Assembly (NCBI GenBank): GCA_963707145.1
Contig: CAVPOQ010000004.1
Span: forward strand, 792,508 to 856,507
Length of the DNA stretch: 64,000 bases
From: RPQJ01 sp963707145
GTDB taxonomy: Bacteria > Pseudomonadota > Gammaproteobacteria > Steroidobacterales > Steroidobacteraceae
Reading direction: 5' to 3'
The notes beneath the pieces were generated by a model, which made no database searches, was not told the origin of the DNA, and saw only the letters and a program-made list of their open reading frames with translations. Both the position numbers and the translations under genes were made by a program. Shown here in pieces: positions 29,311 through 41,325 of this stretch (positions within the stretch are counted from its first letter, which is position 1; each line of letters opens with the position of its first letter).

Positions 29311-30261
29311 ATGGACACCGTACGCACCGCCGTGATCGGCGTCGGATACCTCGGCCGCTTCCACGCCCAGAAGTACGCGACGCTGCAGGGGTCGCGACTG
29401 GTCGCGGTCGTGGACTCCGTGGCCGCGACGCGCGATCGGGTGGCGGCCGAGCTCGGCTGCCGGGCGGTGGCCGACCACCGCGAGATCCTCGGCGAAGTCG
29501 ACGCGGTGAGCATCGCAACCCCGACGCCGCTGCACTTCCCGATCGCCAGGGAGTGCCTCGAGCGCGGCGTTCACGTGCTGGTCGAGAAGCCCGTCACGGA
29601 GACCCCGGAGCAGGCTCGCGCGCTGATCGCGATCGCCGCTGAACGGGGCGTCGTCCTGCAGGTCGGGCACCTCGAGCGTTTCAACGCCGCGATCCTCGCC
29701 CTCGAGGGCACGCTCGGCGCGCCGCGTTTCATCGAGTCGCACCGACTCGCGCCGTTCAAGGAGCGCGGCACGGATGTCAACGTCGTGCTCGACCTCATGA
29801 TCCACGACATCGACCTGATCCAGAGCTTCGTCGGCGCGCCGATCGAGTCCATCGACGCGGTCGGCGCCTCGGTGTTCTCGGCGGGCCTCGACATCGCCAA
29901 CGCGCGCATCCGCTACGCCAACGGCTGCGTGGCGAACACCACGGCGAGCCGTGTGAGCATGAAGATGGAGCGCAAGCTGCGGCTGTTCCAGGACGACGCC
30001 TACGTCTCGATCGACCTGCAGCAGAAGGTGCTCACGGTCGTGCGCAAGCCCCCGGCCGGCGCGCTCGCGACGCCCGGGCAGGTGGTCATCGAGGAGCGCA
30101 GCTACGAACAGGGCGACGCCCTCAGGATGGAGATCGAGTCCTTCGTGCGCTCGGTCCGCGAGGGGCGGCCGCCCGCGGTGTCCGGCGAGGACGGGCTGCG
30201 CGCGCTCGAGACCGCGATCTGCATCACCAATCTCGTTCAGTCCCGGAGCGCCACGTCATGA
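29311..30261 (+). CDS. Gfo/Idh/MocA family NAD(P)-dependent oxidoreductase
   Basis: A 316-residue dehydrogenase. The N-terminal Rossmann motif is VIGVGYLGRFHAQKYA. EKPVTETPEQA carries the conserved Lys of the EKP motif. The C-terminal alpha/beta domain has VGHLERFNAAI and VVLDLMIHDIDLIQSFVG, with the catalytic His in HDID. The closest look is the group that includes UDP-GlcNAc 3-dehydrogenases such as GnnA, but the GnnB aminotransferase partner is absent, so the substrate is open. The next gene overlaps by ATGA, so the two are translationally coupled, suggesting consecutive or paired oxidations. Confidence 0.85.
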   Translation: MDTVRTAVIGVGYLGRFHAQKYATLQGSRLVAVVDSVAATRDRVAAELGCRAVADHREILGEVDAVSIATPTPLHFPIARECLERGVHVLVEKPVTETPEQARALIAIAAERGVVLQVGHLERFNAAILALEGTLGAPRFIESHRLAPFKERGTDVNVVLDLMIHDIDLIQSFVGAPIESIDAVGASVFSAGLDIANARIRYANGCVANTTASRVSMKMERKLRLFQDDAYVSIDLQQKVLTVVRKPPAGALATPGQVVIEERSYEQGDALRMEIESFVRSVREGRPPAVSGEDGLRALETAICITNLVQSRSATS

Positions 30262-31427
30262 AGCGCACGCACCACACCGGCGGCGAGCCGGGGCGCGCCG
30301 TGAACATCGAGGACCTGCGACGCATGGCGCGCCGTCGCCTGCCCAATTTCACCTATGAGTACCTCGAGGGCGGCGCGGACGACGAGGTCTCGCTGAAGCG
30401 CAACCGCGACGTGTTCGAACGCATCGCGTGGCTGCCGCGCACGCTGGCGGGAGTCGGCACGCCCGACCTCGCGACAGAGATCCTCGGCGAGACCTGCCAC
30501 CTGCCGCTTGTGATCGCGCCCACCGGGTTCAACGGCATGCTCTGGCCGCAGGGCGACCTCGCGCTCGCGAAGGCGGCGGCCGACGCCGGCATTCCCTTCA
30601 CGCTCAGCACCGTGTCGAACTACCCGCTGGCGAAGATGACTGCCGAGGTCCCCGACCGCACCTGGTTCCAGCTCTACCCGTTCAAGGACCAGAGCTTCAT
30701 CGACCGGCTGGTGGACCTGGCGGCTGGCGCCGGCTGCCGCACGCTGGTCGTGACGACCGACGTGCCCGTGCTCGGTGCCCGCGAATGGGACCAGCGCAAC
30801 TACCGCGCACCGATGAAGCTCAGCGTCGCGAACCTGCTCGACGTGCTCGCGCACCCGGGCTGGCTGCGCCGTGTGATGTTCCCCCGCGGTGCGCCGCAGT
30901 TCGAGAACCTCAAGGAGTTCCTGCCGCCGGGCGTGGATTCGGCGCTGGCCGGCGTGCGCTTCATGGGCACGCAGCTCAACCCGCGGCTCAGCTGGGAGGA
31001 CATGGAACACATCCGTCGCCGCTGGCCGGGCAAGCTGGTGTTGAAGGGCATCCTCTGCGTCGAGGACGCGAGGCGGTCCGTGGACGTCGGGGCCGACGGC
31101 ATCGTGCTCAGCAACCACGGCGGGCGTCAGCTCGATTCCTGCGTCTCGGGCGTCGAACTGGTGCCGGCGGTTTCCGCGGAAGTGGGTGGCAGGCTTGCGG
31201 TGCTCGTCGATGGTGGCTTCCGTCGCGGCTCCGACGTGCTGAAGGCCCTCGCGCTGGGCGCGCACGGCGTGATGATCGGCCGGCCGACACTCTATGGGCT
31301 CGCCGCCGGAGGCCAGCCCGGCGTCTCCCACGCGCTGCAGATCCTGCGCACCGAGATGGAGCGCGTGATGATGCTGCTCGGCTGCCGCTCGCTTGCCGAG
31401 CTCGGCCGTCACCTGATCCGCAGCTGA
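30258..31427 (+). CDS. FMN-dependent alpha-hydroxy-acid dehydrogenase/oxidase (LldD-like)
   Basis: A 389-residue TIM-barrel flavoenzyme of the L-lactate dehydrogenase/glycolate oxidase/mandelate dehydrogenase family. Seen are FTYEYLEGGADDE, PLVIAPTGFNGMLWPQGD, FQLYPFKDQ, TTDVPVLGAREWDQRN, the Lys in KLVLKGI, the catalytic His in LSNHGGRQLDS, and the FMN phosphate motif DGGFRRGSDVLKALALGA. It oxidises an L-2-hydroxy acid, passing electrons to quinone or oxygen. Residues 170-215 are Pro-rich and could contact the membrane as in LldD. Coupling by ATGA overlap to a sugar-type oxidoreductase is unusual for a lactate enzyme, so the natural substrate may differ. Confidence 0.9.
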   Translation: MKRTHHTGGEPGRAVNIEDLRRMARRRLPNFTYEYLEGGADDEVSLKRNRDVFERIAWLPRTLAGVGTPDLATEILGETCHLPLVIAPTGFNGMLWPQGDLALAKAAADAGIPFTLSTVSNYPLAKMTAEVPDRTWFQLYPFKDQSFIDRLVDLAAGAGCRTLVVTTDVPVLGAREWDQRNYRAPMKLSVANLLDVLAHPGWLRRVMFPRGAPQFENLKEFLPPGVDSALAGVRFMGTQLNPRLSWEDMEHIRRRWPGKLVLKGILCVEDARRSVDVGADGIVLSNHGGRQLDSCVSGVELVPAVSAEVGGRLAVLVDGGFRRGSDVLKALALGAHGVMIGRPTLYGLAAGGQPGVSHALQILRTEMERVMMLLGCRSLAELGRHLIRS

Positions 31428-31449
31428 GCCCGCCGCGGGACCGGCCCGC

Positions 31450-33354
<1,905 letters not shown>

Positions 33355-33515
33355 CGGGGAGGCTGCTTCGGCACAGGGGCGCGCATTCTAGCGATCTCAG
33401 GGGGCGAGGGCCGCGGCCGCGGTGCGGGCCGGGACGGAATCCGGCACAATCCGCGCCTTCGCACGGACCGCCCCGGACCCTGGCGGGCCTTCGCTTCCCC
33501 GGAGATCCAGACCCG

Positions 33516-34931
33516 ATGCCGTCGATGCCCCTTGCCCACGCCGCCACGGTCGCCCGAGGCATGCTGCTCGCGCTGATCGCGGCGACCCCCCTCGGCGCGC
33601 GGGCGCAGACGAGTCCCGCCCTCTCGACGATCGTGGCGTTCAGCGGTTCGCAGGCGACGTCCAATGCCGTGCGCGGTCCGGACGGCGCCCTCTACGGAAC
33701 GACCTCGGCCACCTCCATCGTGACCGGCGGCCTGGTCTACCGCGCCGCGGCCGACGGTTCGTCGGTCAGGACGCTTTACCAGCTCACGCCCAACGACGGC
33801 CTGAACCCGGTCGCCGGTCTGCTGCTCGGCAGCGACGGGCGTCTGTACGGGTCGACCACGCTCGGCGCTGCCTCGCAGCTCACCGGGGCCGGCACGGTGT
33901 TCCGGGTCGCGCCGGATGGCACCGGCTTCTCGGTGATCTATCGCTTTGCGAACTATTCGACCGTCAACGCGGCCGGCGCGCCCGTCAACGCCGACGGTGC
34001 CAATCCCGAGGCCGAGCTGGTCGAGGGCGCCGACGGGTTTCTCTACGGCGTCACCCGCACCGGCGGGCCGAACGGCACCGGCGTCGTGTTCAAGCTCGCG
34101 AAGGACGGGACCGGCTTCAGCGTGCTGCACGCCTTCGGGCCGATCACGTCCGAAGCCTCCGCCACGCCGATCCGCAATGCCGACGGCATGAGCCCGGTCG
34201 GCGCGCTGCTGGCCGGCGCGGACAACTACTTCTACGGCACGGCCTCCGCGGGCGGGGCGAACGGCAACGGAACACTGTTCCGCGTGCGCTTCGACGGCAG
34301 CGGCTTCGAGACGCTGTATGTGTTCTCCGCGCTGGTGGCGAACCCCAACGGGCTTTCCACCAACGGCGACGGTGCGACGCCGATCGCGGGCCTCACGGAC
34401 GGCAAGGATGGCCGGTTCTACGGCGTCAGCAACCTCGGCGGGGCACAAGGCAACGGCACCGTGTTTTCCTACGACCCGGTGGGGAACCTGCTCACGACCA
34501 TGCACTCGTTCGACGGCACCAAGGGCGCGCGCCCGACCGGCGAGCTGCTGCTCATGCAGAACGGCGGGCTGTTCGGGACGACGGTCACCGGCGGCACGAA
34601 CGCCTCGGGAGCCACGACGACCTCCGGCACGATCTTCACGATCGCCCGCGACGGCACGGGGTTCACGAGCCTGAAGAGCTTCCAGGGATCCGACGGCTCG
34701 AGCCCCACGGGCAAGCCGCTGCAGTTCGACGCCTCGACCTTCGTCGGGCTGGCCGCCGGTGGCGGCAAGTGCGGGCAGGGACTGCTCTACAACTTCAGCC
34801 TCACGGGCAGCGAGCTCAAGGGCGTGACCAACTGCGGCCAGAGAAAGAGCGGCGGTGGCGGCAGTGCAGGCCCCGCACTGCTCTTGCTGCTCGGGAGCCT
34901 GCTGCTGCTGCGCAGACGCGGCGCTGGCTGA
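33516..34931 (+). CDS. GloVer-repeat exported protein with GlyGly-CTERM anchor
   Basis: A 471-residue protein. A signal peptide (MLLALIAATPLGARAQ within the first 33 residues) precedes about six tandem repeats, each with a DGxLYGxT core (DGALYGTTS, DGRLYGSTTLG, DGFLYGVTRTGG, DNYFYGTASAGG, DGRFYGVSNLGG, NGGLFGTTVTGG). This is the choice-of-anchor GloVer repeat, probably a beta-propeller. The C-terminus is SGGGGSAG, a Leu-rich segment, then RRRGAG, a GlyGly-CTERM signal processed by rhombosortase after type II secretion. The role is surface-exposed but unknown. It is divergent from yheS, with starts about 160 bp apart. Confidence 0.88.
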   Translation: MPSMPLAHAATVARGMLLALIAATPLGARAQTSPALSTIVAFSGSQATSNAVRGPDGALYGTTSATSIVTGGLVYRAAADGSSVRTLYQLTPNDGLNPVAGLLLGSDGRLYGSTTLGAASQLTGAGTVFRVAPDGTGFSVIYRFANYSTVNAAGAPVNADGANPEAELVEGADGFLYGVTRTGGPNGTGVVFKLAKDGTGFSVLHAFGPITSEASATPIRNADGMSPVGALLAGADNYFYGTASAGGANGNGTLFRVRFDGSGFETLYVFSALVANPNGLSTNGDGATPIAGLTDGKDGRFYGVSNLGGAQGNGTVFSYDPVGNLLTTMHSFDGTKGARPTGELLLMQNGGLFGTTVTGGTNASGATTTSGTIFTIARDGTGFTSLKSFQGSDGSSPTGKPLQFDASTFVGLAAGGGKCGQGLLYNFSLTGSELKGVTNCGQRKSGGGGSAGPALLLLLGSLLLLRRRGAG

Positions 34932-34958
34932 ACCCGCGGCACACGGAGGAGGACACGG

Positions 34959-37182
34959 ATGGGGGAGTCCCGCCTGCACCACCGTACCTGTCCGCTGTGC
35001 GAGGCCATGTGCGGCATCGTGATCGAGCACCGCGACGGCGCCGTGCTCTCGATCAAACCCGACCGCGACGACGTGCTGAGCCGCGGCCACATCTGCCCGA
35101 AGGCCGTCGCGCTCAAGGACCTGCACGAGGACCCGGACCGGCTGCGCCAGCCGATGCGACGCACGGCGGCCGGTTGGGAGGCTGTCTCGTGGGAGGCGGC
35201 CTTCGACGAGGTCGAGCGGCGCATCGGCGGGATCCGCGCCAGCCACGGACACGATGCGGTCGCGCTCTACGCCGGCAACCCGACCGTCCACAACCTGGGC
35301 GCGATGCTCGGCATCGGCGACTTCATCCGCGCCGTGCGCACCCGCAATCTGTACTCGGCGACGAGCGTGGACCAGCTCCCGCACATGGTCGCCTCCCACG
35401 CGATGTTCGGGCATCAGTTCCTGATCCCGGTGCCGGACGTGGACCGCACGCAGCTGTTCGTCTGCATCGGCGGGAACCCGGTCGCCTCGGGCGGCTCGAT
35501 CATGGGCGCGCCGGGGTTCGAGAAGCGCATCGCGGCACTGCAGGCGCGCGGCGGGCGCTTCGTCGTGGTCGATCCGCGGCGCACCGAGTCGGCCGCGATC
35601 GCCGACCAGTGGCTGCCGATCCGGCCCGGTACGGACGTCTTCCTGCTGCTCGGCCTGCTGCGCGAGGTGTTCGCGTCGGGACGCGCCGATCCCGCGCATC
35701 TCGCTGCGCACGTCGACGGCATGGAGGCGCTGCGCGCCGCCGTGCTGGGGTTCGATCCGGCAGCAGCTCGCCGCACGCACGGGCATCGCGCGGGCCGACG
35801 TCGCGCGACTCGCCGCCGCGATCTGCGCCGAGCCCAACGCGCTGGTCTACGGCCGGGTCGGCGCCTGTACCCAGGAGTTCGGCGGACTGGTGCTGTGGCT
35901 CATCTACTGCCTCAACACCGTCACGGGCCACCTCGATCGCGAGGGCGGGATGATGTTCGCCGAACCGGCGGTGGACCTCACCCGCGCCTACGGCTCGAAG
36001 GGTCACTACGGCAAGTTCCGCTCGCGGGTGCGCGGCCTGCCGGAGTTCGGCAACGAGCTGCCGGTTGCCACGCTCGCCGAGGAGATCCTCACCGAGGGCG
36101 AGGGCCGCGTGCGCGCGCTGATCACCTTCGCGGGCAACCCGGTGCTCTCGACGCCGAACGGCCGCCAGCTCGACCGCGCGCTCGCGGGCCTCGACTTCAT
36201 GGTGTCCGTGGATCCGTACCTTAACGAGACCTCGCGCCACGCGCATCTCATCCTGCCGCCGACCAGCCCGCTCGAGCGCGCGCATTACGACATCGCGTTG
36301 AGCGGCTTCGCGGTGCGCAACGTGGCGAAGTACTCGCCGCCGCTGTTCGACAAGCCCGTGGACGCGCGGCACGACCACGAGATCCTCGCCGAGCTCACGC
36401 TGCGGCTCGGCACGCCGCAGGGCAGCGCGCGCACGGCCGCGCGCGCCCGGGGCACCATCGCGCGCCGCCTCGGCCCGCGCGGCGTCCTCGACCTGATGCT
36501 GCGCACCGGCGCCTACGGCATGCCCTACGAGGGCTGGGTGCGCTCGATCGCGGCGCTGCCGGGCCTCGGCGCGCTGCGTGCCCAGCTCGCCGCGCCGGAT
36601 CGCCGCCCGTCGGGACTCTCCATCCGCCGTCTCGAGGCATCGCCGCACGGCGTGGACCTCGGTCCCCTCCGGCCGAGCCTGCTGCGACGGCTCGCGACGC
36701 CCGGCGGTCGCGTGCAGCTCGCCCCGGCGCGCCACCTCGAGGACCTCGCGCGCGCCGCGCGGGCACTCGCGTCGCCGCCGCCGGCGCTGGTGCTGATCGG
36801 CCGTCGCCACGTGCGCAGCAACAACTCGTGGCTGCACAACAGCCAGCGCCTGGTGAAGGGCAAGCCGCGCTGCACGCTGATGATCCATCCCGAGGACGCG
36901 CAGCGCCGGGGCATCGCCGATGGCGCGGCCGTGCGCCTGCGCTCGCGGGTGGGGGAGATCGAGGTGCCCGCGGAAGTGACGCCCGACGTGATGCCCGGCG
37001 TCGTGTCGCTGCCGCACGGCTGGGGCCACGATCGCGACGGCGTCCGCCTCGGAGTGGCGAGCCGCCACGCCGGGGCGAGCATCAACGACGTGATCGACGA
37101 TCAGTTCATCGACGAACTGACCGGCACCGCGGTGCTCAACGGGACGCCGGTCGAGGTGCTGCCTACGGCAGCTGGTCCTTGA
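34959..37182 (+). CDS. Molybdopterin oxidoreductase, frameshifted
   Basis: A MopB-family (bis-MGD) oxidoreductase of about 740 residues once one base is removed. The N-terminal [4Fe-4S] motif is HRTCPLCEAMCGI with a later HICPKA Cys. VDQLPHMVASHAMFG occupies the place where formate dehydrogenases have a Cys/Sec Mo ligand, and none is seen here. The first frame ends at VLGFDP (about 35758). The next frame resumes QQLAARTGIARADVARLAA and runs through FAGNPVLSTPN, the Asn-rich RRHVRSNNSWLHNS and the C-terminal cofactor domain. The extra base is one G at about 35759-35760. No small electron-transfer subunit is adjacent. Its 3' end overlaps the convergent gene by 20 bp. Confidence 0.88.
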
Positions 37183-38470
37183 CCGCGTCCTTCAACGCGT
37201 CGAGCGGGCTGAACTTCTTTTTCTTCTTGGGCTCCTCGGCGGCCGGCGCGGCCTGACCGTCCGCAGGCGGCGGTGCATCGCTCATCTCCTCGTCGCCGGT
37301 GGCACCGCCCATGCCTCCGGAGCCTTCCATGCCGATCATGGTCGTGGTCATGGACTTGACGCGGATCTTCACGTTCCAGTCGGGTTCCCACGCGACCGTC
37401 GGGTCGCTCGGACGCGGCGGATAGGCCATGTTGAGTTCGGTGCCGTAGGCGATCGCGCGCAGCATGCCCTGGCCTGCGGCCTCCTTCGGGACGGCGCACT
37501 TCGTGGTCGCGGGCGGCAGCAGCACCCGGTCCTTCAGCCACTGGTCCACGGCCTTGTTGGTCTGGTAGTCGAACAGGCCGAAGCCGCTGTCGGGCAGTTC
37601 GCTCGACGTCCAGATCACCATGGTGGCTTCCTCGCCCTCGCGCCCGCCCATGCTGCCGAGGAAGTAGGCCCGCGCATGCGGGATCGCGTTCCACTCCAGC
37701 AGCAGGTGGTTGCCCTTGTCGGTCTGCCGGAGCTTGATCTCGGGCATGAGGTCCTGTGCGGCCGGGACCGAGAACTTGAAGTTCTCGGGGACGCCCTGGC
37801 CGGAGAAGGCGTGCTCTCCGGCGATCGAGGCGCCGGCCGGGAGCACGCGGTAGTCCACCTTGTTCGGCCAGACGGGACGGCCCACGGCGGCGTGCGTGCC
37901 GCGCTGCGTGGCGCGCCGCGACTCGAAGAACTTCGCCAACTCGCCGAGGGTGGCGGTCTCGAGGTTCACGACTTTCGGCTGGCCTGCCTTCACCGTCTCG
38001 GAGCAGCCCCAGTACATGATGAGCTTGCCCTTGGGCGGCTCGTAGTCCCACTGCTCGGGCTCATCGTCGCCTTTTTCCTTCGGCAGCGGCTTAGGTCTTT
38101 CCGGAGTCTGCAGCTTGAGCGTCGGGGCGAGCTGCGTGGCGGCCGGCACGCTCTGCAGGGCCTCGGCGAGGCTCGGGTTGCGGCTGGTGTAGAGCGTGAC
38201 GTCCATCCAGTGGCCGGCCACGCCCGCCTGCGTGAAGCCGAACTCGGCCCTCTTGCTCGCGCCGCCCATCAGCGCGCCGAGCGTGGCGCCCATCATGCCC
38301 TGGCCCATGCCGCCGCCCATCGGGAAGCCCGAGAACGTTGCGACGTCGATCCAGGCCTGCGACACCGGCGGCTTGACCACCTGCTTGGCCGGACTCTGCG
38401 CCTGCGCGACGGCGCACGCGGTAGCGACGGCAGCGGCGACGACGAGGCTGCGGCGGGGATTGTTGAACAC
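37163..38470 (-). CDS. Exported protein of unknown function
   Basis: A 435-residue protein with a signal peptide (VVAAAVATACAVAQAQ). A Gly/Met-rich stretch (GGGMGQGMMGATLGALMGG, about residues 51-70) could be a membrane-active hairpin. A long periplasmic domain includes IMYWGCSETVKAGQP and HLLLEWNAIPHARAYFLG. The C-terminal tail is acidic then basic (KKKKKFSPLDALKDAVKD). I do not recognise a characterised family. It is convergent and overlapping with the molybdopterin oxidoreductase, which does not suggest co-function. Expected location: periplasm or cell envelope. Confidence 0.75.
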   Translation of the reverse strand: MFNNPRRSLVVAAAVATACAVAQAQSPAKQVVKPPVSQAWIDVATFSGFPMGGGMGQGMMGATLGALMGGASKRAEFGFTQAGVAGHWMDVTLYTSRNPSLAEALQSVPAATQLAPTLKLQTPERPKPLPKEKGDDEPEQWDYEPPKGKLIMYWGCSETVKAGQPKVVNLETATLGELAKFFESRRATQRGTHAAVGRPVWPNKVDYRVLPAGASIAGEHAFSGQGVPENFKFSVPAAQDLMPEIKLRQTDKGNHLLLEWNAIPHARAYFLGSMGGREGEEATMVIWTSSELPDSGFGLFDYQTNKAVDQWLKDRVLLPPATTKCAVPKEAAGQGMLRAIAYGTELNMAYPPRPSDPTVAWEPDWNVKIRVKSMTTTMIGMEGSGGMGGATGDEEMSDAPPPADGQAAPAAEEPKKKKKFSPLDALKDAVKDQLP

Positions 38471-38870
38471 GGCGGTCTCCCTGTTCGATGGACCTCTATT
38501 CAGCCGGGATTCTCGGGCGACGCGCCGTGCGAGTAAAGCTGCGGTGCAATGGTCTGACAGGAGACGTCATCGACGCCTTTGCAGCCGTCATCGGGTTGAA
38601 TGTTCCAACGAACCTTGCGTTCGAGTCGGATGGCAATCCTCTCGCACGCGGCATCAACCGTCAGACGCCGAGCGCCGGCCCCGCAGCGGGTCCCTTGTTG
38701 CTCTGCCGGCCCTAAGTGACAATCAGCGCGTTGGGCTGTCCGCTGTGGTCAACTGGGCACGAGTCCCACCAGACCGGGACTCACGCCGCGAACAGCGCCT
38801 CATGGGACCAATCAAGGTCCCCAACGGCGCGTTGTGCCGGATCCACAGGCGCCCGACCGCTGGAGTGCAC
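38471..38870. other. 400-bp intergenic region without a recognisable gene
   Basis: The sequence has visibly lower G+C than the flanks. An open frame at 38488-38715 (75 codons) has no recognisable domain, no ribosome site and no good codon pattern, so I do not call it. The region presumably holds promoters for both divergent flanking genes. It marks the change from a core-like to a more accessory gene content. Confidence 0.5.
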
Positions 38871-40413
38871 ATGAGTCGCATCGTCCCTGTCGCCCAGTGC
38901 CTGTTGCTTCATCGCGGATGGCGTGCGCTCTGCGTCGCGACGGTCGCGACGCTGTTTCTCCACGGCTGCAGCAGCCAGCCCCTCGAGCCGTGGCACACCG
39001 CGAGGCTTTCGGAGGAATACCGCGCAGCCAAGGCTGACGAGATCCGCAGCTTCGAGGACTACCTGCGCCTGGAAGACCGCCTGTTCGCGCAACTCGACGA
39101 GAAGGTCTATGCGCGCACCGAAACCGGGCCCGGTACTGCTCTGATGCGCTACAGCAAGGGCAGTGCCAGCGATCCTCAGGGTCGCGACCCCAACTGGAAC
39201 CGCAGCTTCGAATTGCCGGCCGGAGCGCCGGTCGGTGGGGTGCTGCTGCTGCACGGGATGTCGGACTCGCCCTACAGCCTGCGGGCGCTGGGCGAGGAAC
39301 TGCAGCGGCGCAACTACTGGGTGATCGGCTTGCGGTTGCCAGGTCACGGCACGGCGCCTTCAGGCCTGCTCGATGTCCGCTGGGAAGACATGGCCGCCGC
39401 CGTGCAACTGGGCGTCGAGCAACTCGCGCAGAGGGTTGGGGGGCAGCCGATTCACATCATCGGCTACTCGACCGGCGCGCCCCTCGCCCTTGATTTCACG
39501 CTCAATGCGCTGGAGGGGCGGTCCGCGCCGGTGCCGGCCAGCCTGGTGCTGATTTCACCGGCCATCGGCATCCACGCGGCGGCGGCGGCGGCCAGCTGGA
39601 AGCGCCGGCTGGCCGTGCTGCCCGGACTGGGCGACCTTGCGTGGCTCAACGTTGAGCCGGAGTTCGATCCCTACAAGTACAACTCCTTCACGACCAATGC
39701 CGGCGAACAGGTGCATCGGTTGACGCGATCCGTGTCCAGGCGCATTGCGAGCCGCGCGCGGTCGCGGCAAGCCGGCGAACTGCCGCCGATCCTGGTGTTC
39801 AAATCGAACGCGGACTCAACCGTGTCGACCGACGCCGTGGTCACGCGGCTGCTCGGTCTCCTCGATCCCCACCGGCACGAACTCGTGCTGTTCGATGTCA
39901 ACCGATACGCCGCCAAGTCCATGCTGCTGGTCTCGGATCAGCCGGGCGTTGACCAACCGGGTGATGGGCAACGACCGGTTGCCGTTCGCCGTGACGCTGG
40001 TCACCAACGAGAACGAGGAGAGTGCCACCGTAGTGGCCCGCCACCAGGCGCCATTCTCAGCCGATGTGTCGCGGACGGAACCGCTGAACCTGGCCTGGCC
40101 ACCCGGAGTGATCTCCCTGTCCCATGTGGCGCTGCCCATCCCGCCCGACGATCCTCTGTACGGCCAGCGGCCACCCGACAACCAGGACGTCCTCTTCCTC
40201 GGCCAGATGGCCATCCAGGGCGAGCGGGGCATGCTGGTGCTTCCCGCCGAGTGGCTACTGCGCCTGCGGCACAATCCGTTCTACGCGTATGTCGAGGCAC
40301 GCACGCTGGCGTGGCTCGCCAGCGCGGATCGTCGTGGCGGCGACACTGCGGAGTCGTCGATGCCGGCGGGGCAGAACAGTGCCGTCAGGAGCCGATCGTC
40401 CGCGTCTCGATGA
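38871..40413 (+). CDS. Alpha/beta hydrolase lipoprotein, frameshifted
   Basis: Starts at ATG 38871 with a lipoprotein signal ending at LHGC (Cys in FLHGCSSQP). The hydrolase core has VLLLHGMSDSPYSLRALGEE, LRLPGHGTAPSG, the nucleophile elbow IIGYSTGAPLAL, and the acid region FKSNADSTVS. The first frame fails after SMLLVSD (about 39935). The next frame continues ALTNRVMGNDRLPFAVTLVT, LSHVALPIPPDDPLYG and FYAYVEARTLAWLAS, clearly the same protein. One extra base at about 39931-39945 explains it, giving about 513 residues. It is probably an envelope esterase or lipase. Its 3' end overlaps the convergent META-domain gene by 29 bp. Confidence 0.82.
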
Positions 40414-41233
40414 TCAGGTCGAGCACGAAATGGATGGTCGGCTCACCGCCGTTGACTCCGGCCTTCTCGAACCGCTTGACCCGCACCACGTGCTGCTCGC
40501 CGGCAACAGGCGTGTAGCCCTCGATACCCTCGGGTAGCGGCCGCCAGTCGCCCGGCGACCCGCTGGCGAGGCCGTTCTCGTCGAAGTGGCGATCGCGCAC
40601 CATCAGGCAGGGGGGCGTTGACGGGGCCGGCGCCACGCAGGGCTCAGTCGAGACCTCGAGGAACGCGCGCGTGCCGGGGCCACCGAAGCGGGTCTCCGGC
40701 GTGGGCGTGCCATTGAAGATCAATGTGCTGCCATCGGCCGCTGCCAGCCGCAGCTGCGGCGCACCCGCCTCGCCCCCGACCGCGACCTGCAGCGTACCGG
40801 TCAGGAATCTGGCGAAAGCGGCATCCGCATTCGCCAGCGGTGGCGGGCAGGCCATCATCGTCGACATCCCCTGGCCGACCTGCAGTTGCGTGGAGTCGAG
40901 CAGCTGGTAGCCGGCGCTCAGGCGGTTGCAGCCGCCGGTGACGCCGACCCGGCCGTCGACGAACTCGATGCCCAACGGTTGATTCGGCGTCGGGAAAAAC
41001 GCGGCAATCGACTGGCCCGCGGCGTCGCTGGCGGACTCGAGTTGCCACTGGTAAGCGGCCAGGGTCGTGGCCGTGTCGGCGGCGGGCGCGGCAACGGCGG
41101 GGCCGGCTGGCGTCGAGACAACGGCGGGCGCCGTCGCGGGAGCTGCCGCCTCGGGCGGCGTGCTGCGGGCGCAGCCTGCCACACCGATCACGGCGGCGAG
41201 GAGGGCGAGACGACAGGGGCGATGCAGGGACAT
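40385..41233 (-). CDS. META-domain lipoprotein with DUF4377-like C-terminus
   Basis: A 282-residue protein from the ATG at 41233 with the lipobox IGVAGC, then an Ala/Pro/Thr-rich linker (about residues 22-55). The META (HslJ-like) domain contains WQLESA, GIEFVDGRVGVTGGCNRLSAGY and MSTMMACPPPLANADAAF. The C-terminal part (FLEVSTEPCVAP, PCLMVRD, GYTPVAGEQHVVRVKRFE) fits DUF4377, which often follows META. HslJ relatives are linked to heat, novobiocin and envelope stress. An upstream start at 41329 would add residues before the signal peptide and is rejected. Confidence 0.85.
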   Translation of the reverse strand: MSLHRPCRLALLAAVIGVAGCARSTPPEAAAPATAPAVVSTPAGPAVAAPAADTATTLAAYQWQLESASDAAGQSIAAFFPTPNQPLGIEFVDGRVGVTGGCNRLSAGYQLLDSTQLQVGQGMSTMMACPPPLANADAAFARFLTGTLQVAVGGEAGAPQLRLAAADGSTLIFNGTPTPETRFGGPGTRAFLEVSTEPCVAPAPSTPPCLMVRDRHFDENGLASGSPGDWRPLPEGIEGYTPVAGEQHVVRVKRFEKAGVNGGEPTIHFVLDLIIETRTIGS

Positions 41234-41325
41234 GGGCGTACTCCGCTCGAGAGGTTGACCATGGAAGCACATCGGCTTCCAGGCAGGGCGACGCAACAGC
41301 GCACGGCGACGCACGCTGTGCAGCT

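Noticed and set aside
38488..38715. Possible 75-codon gene
   Set aside because: No domain, no ribosome site and no codon bias distinguish it from random open sequence.
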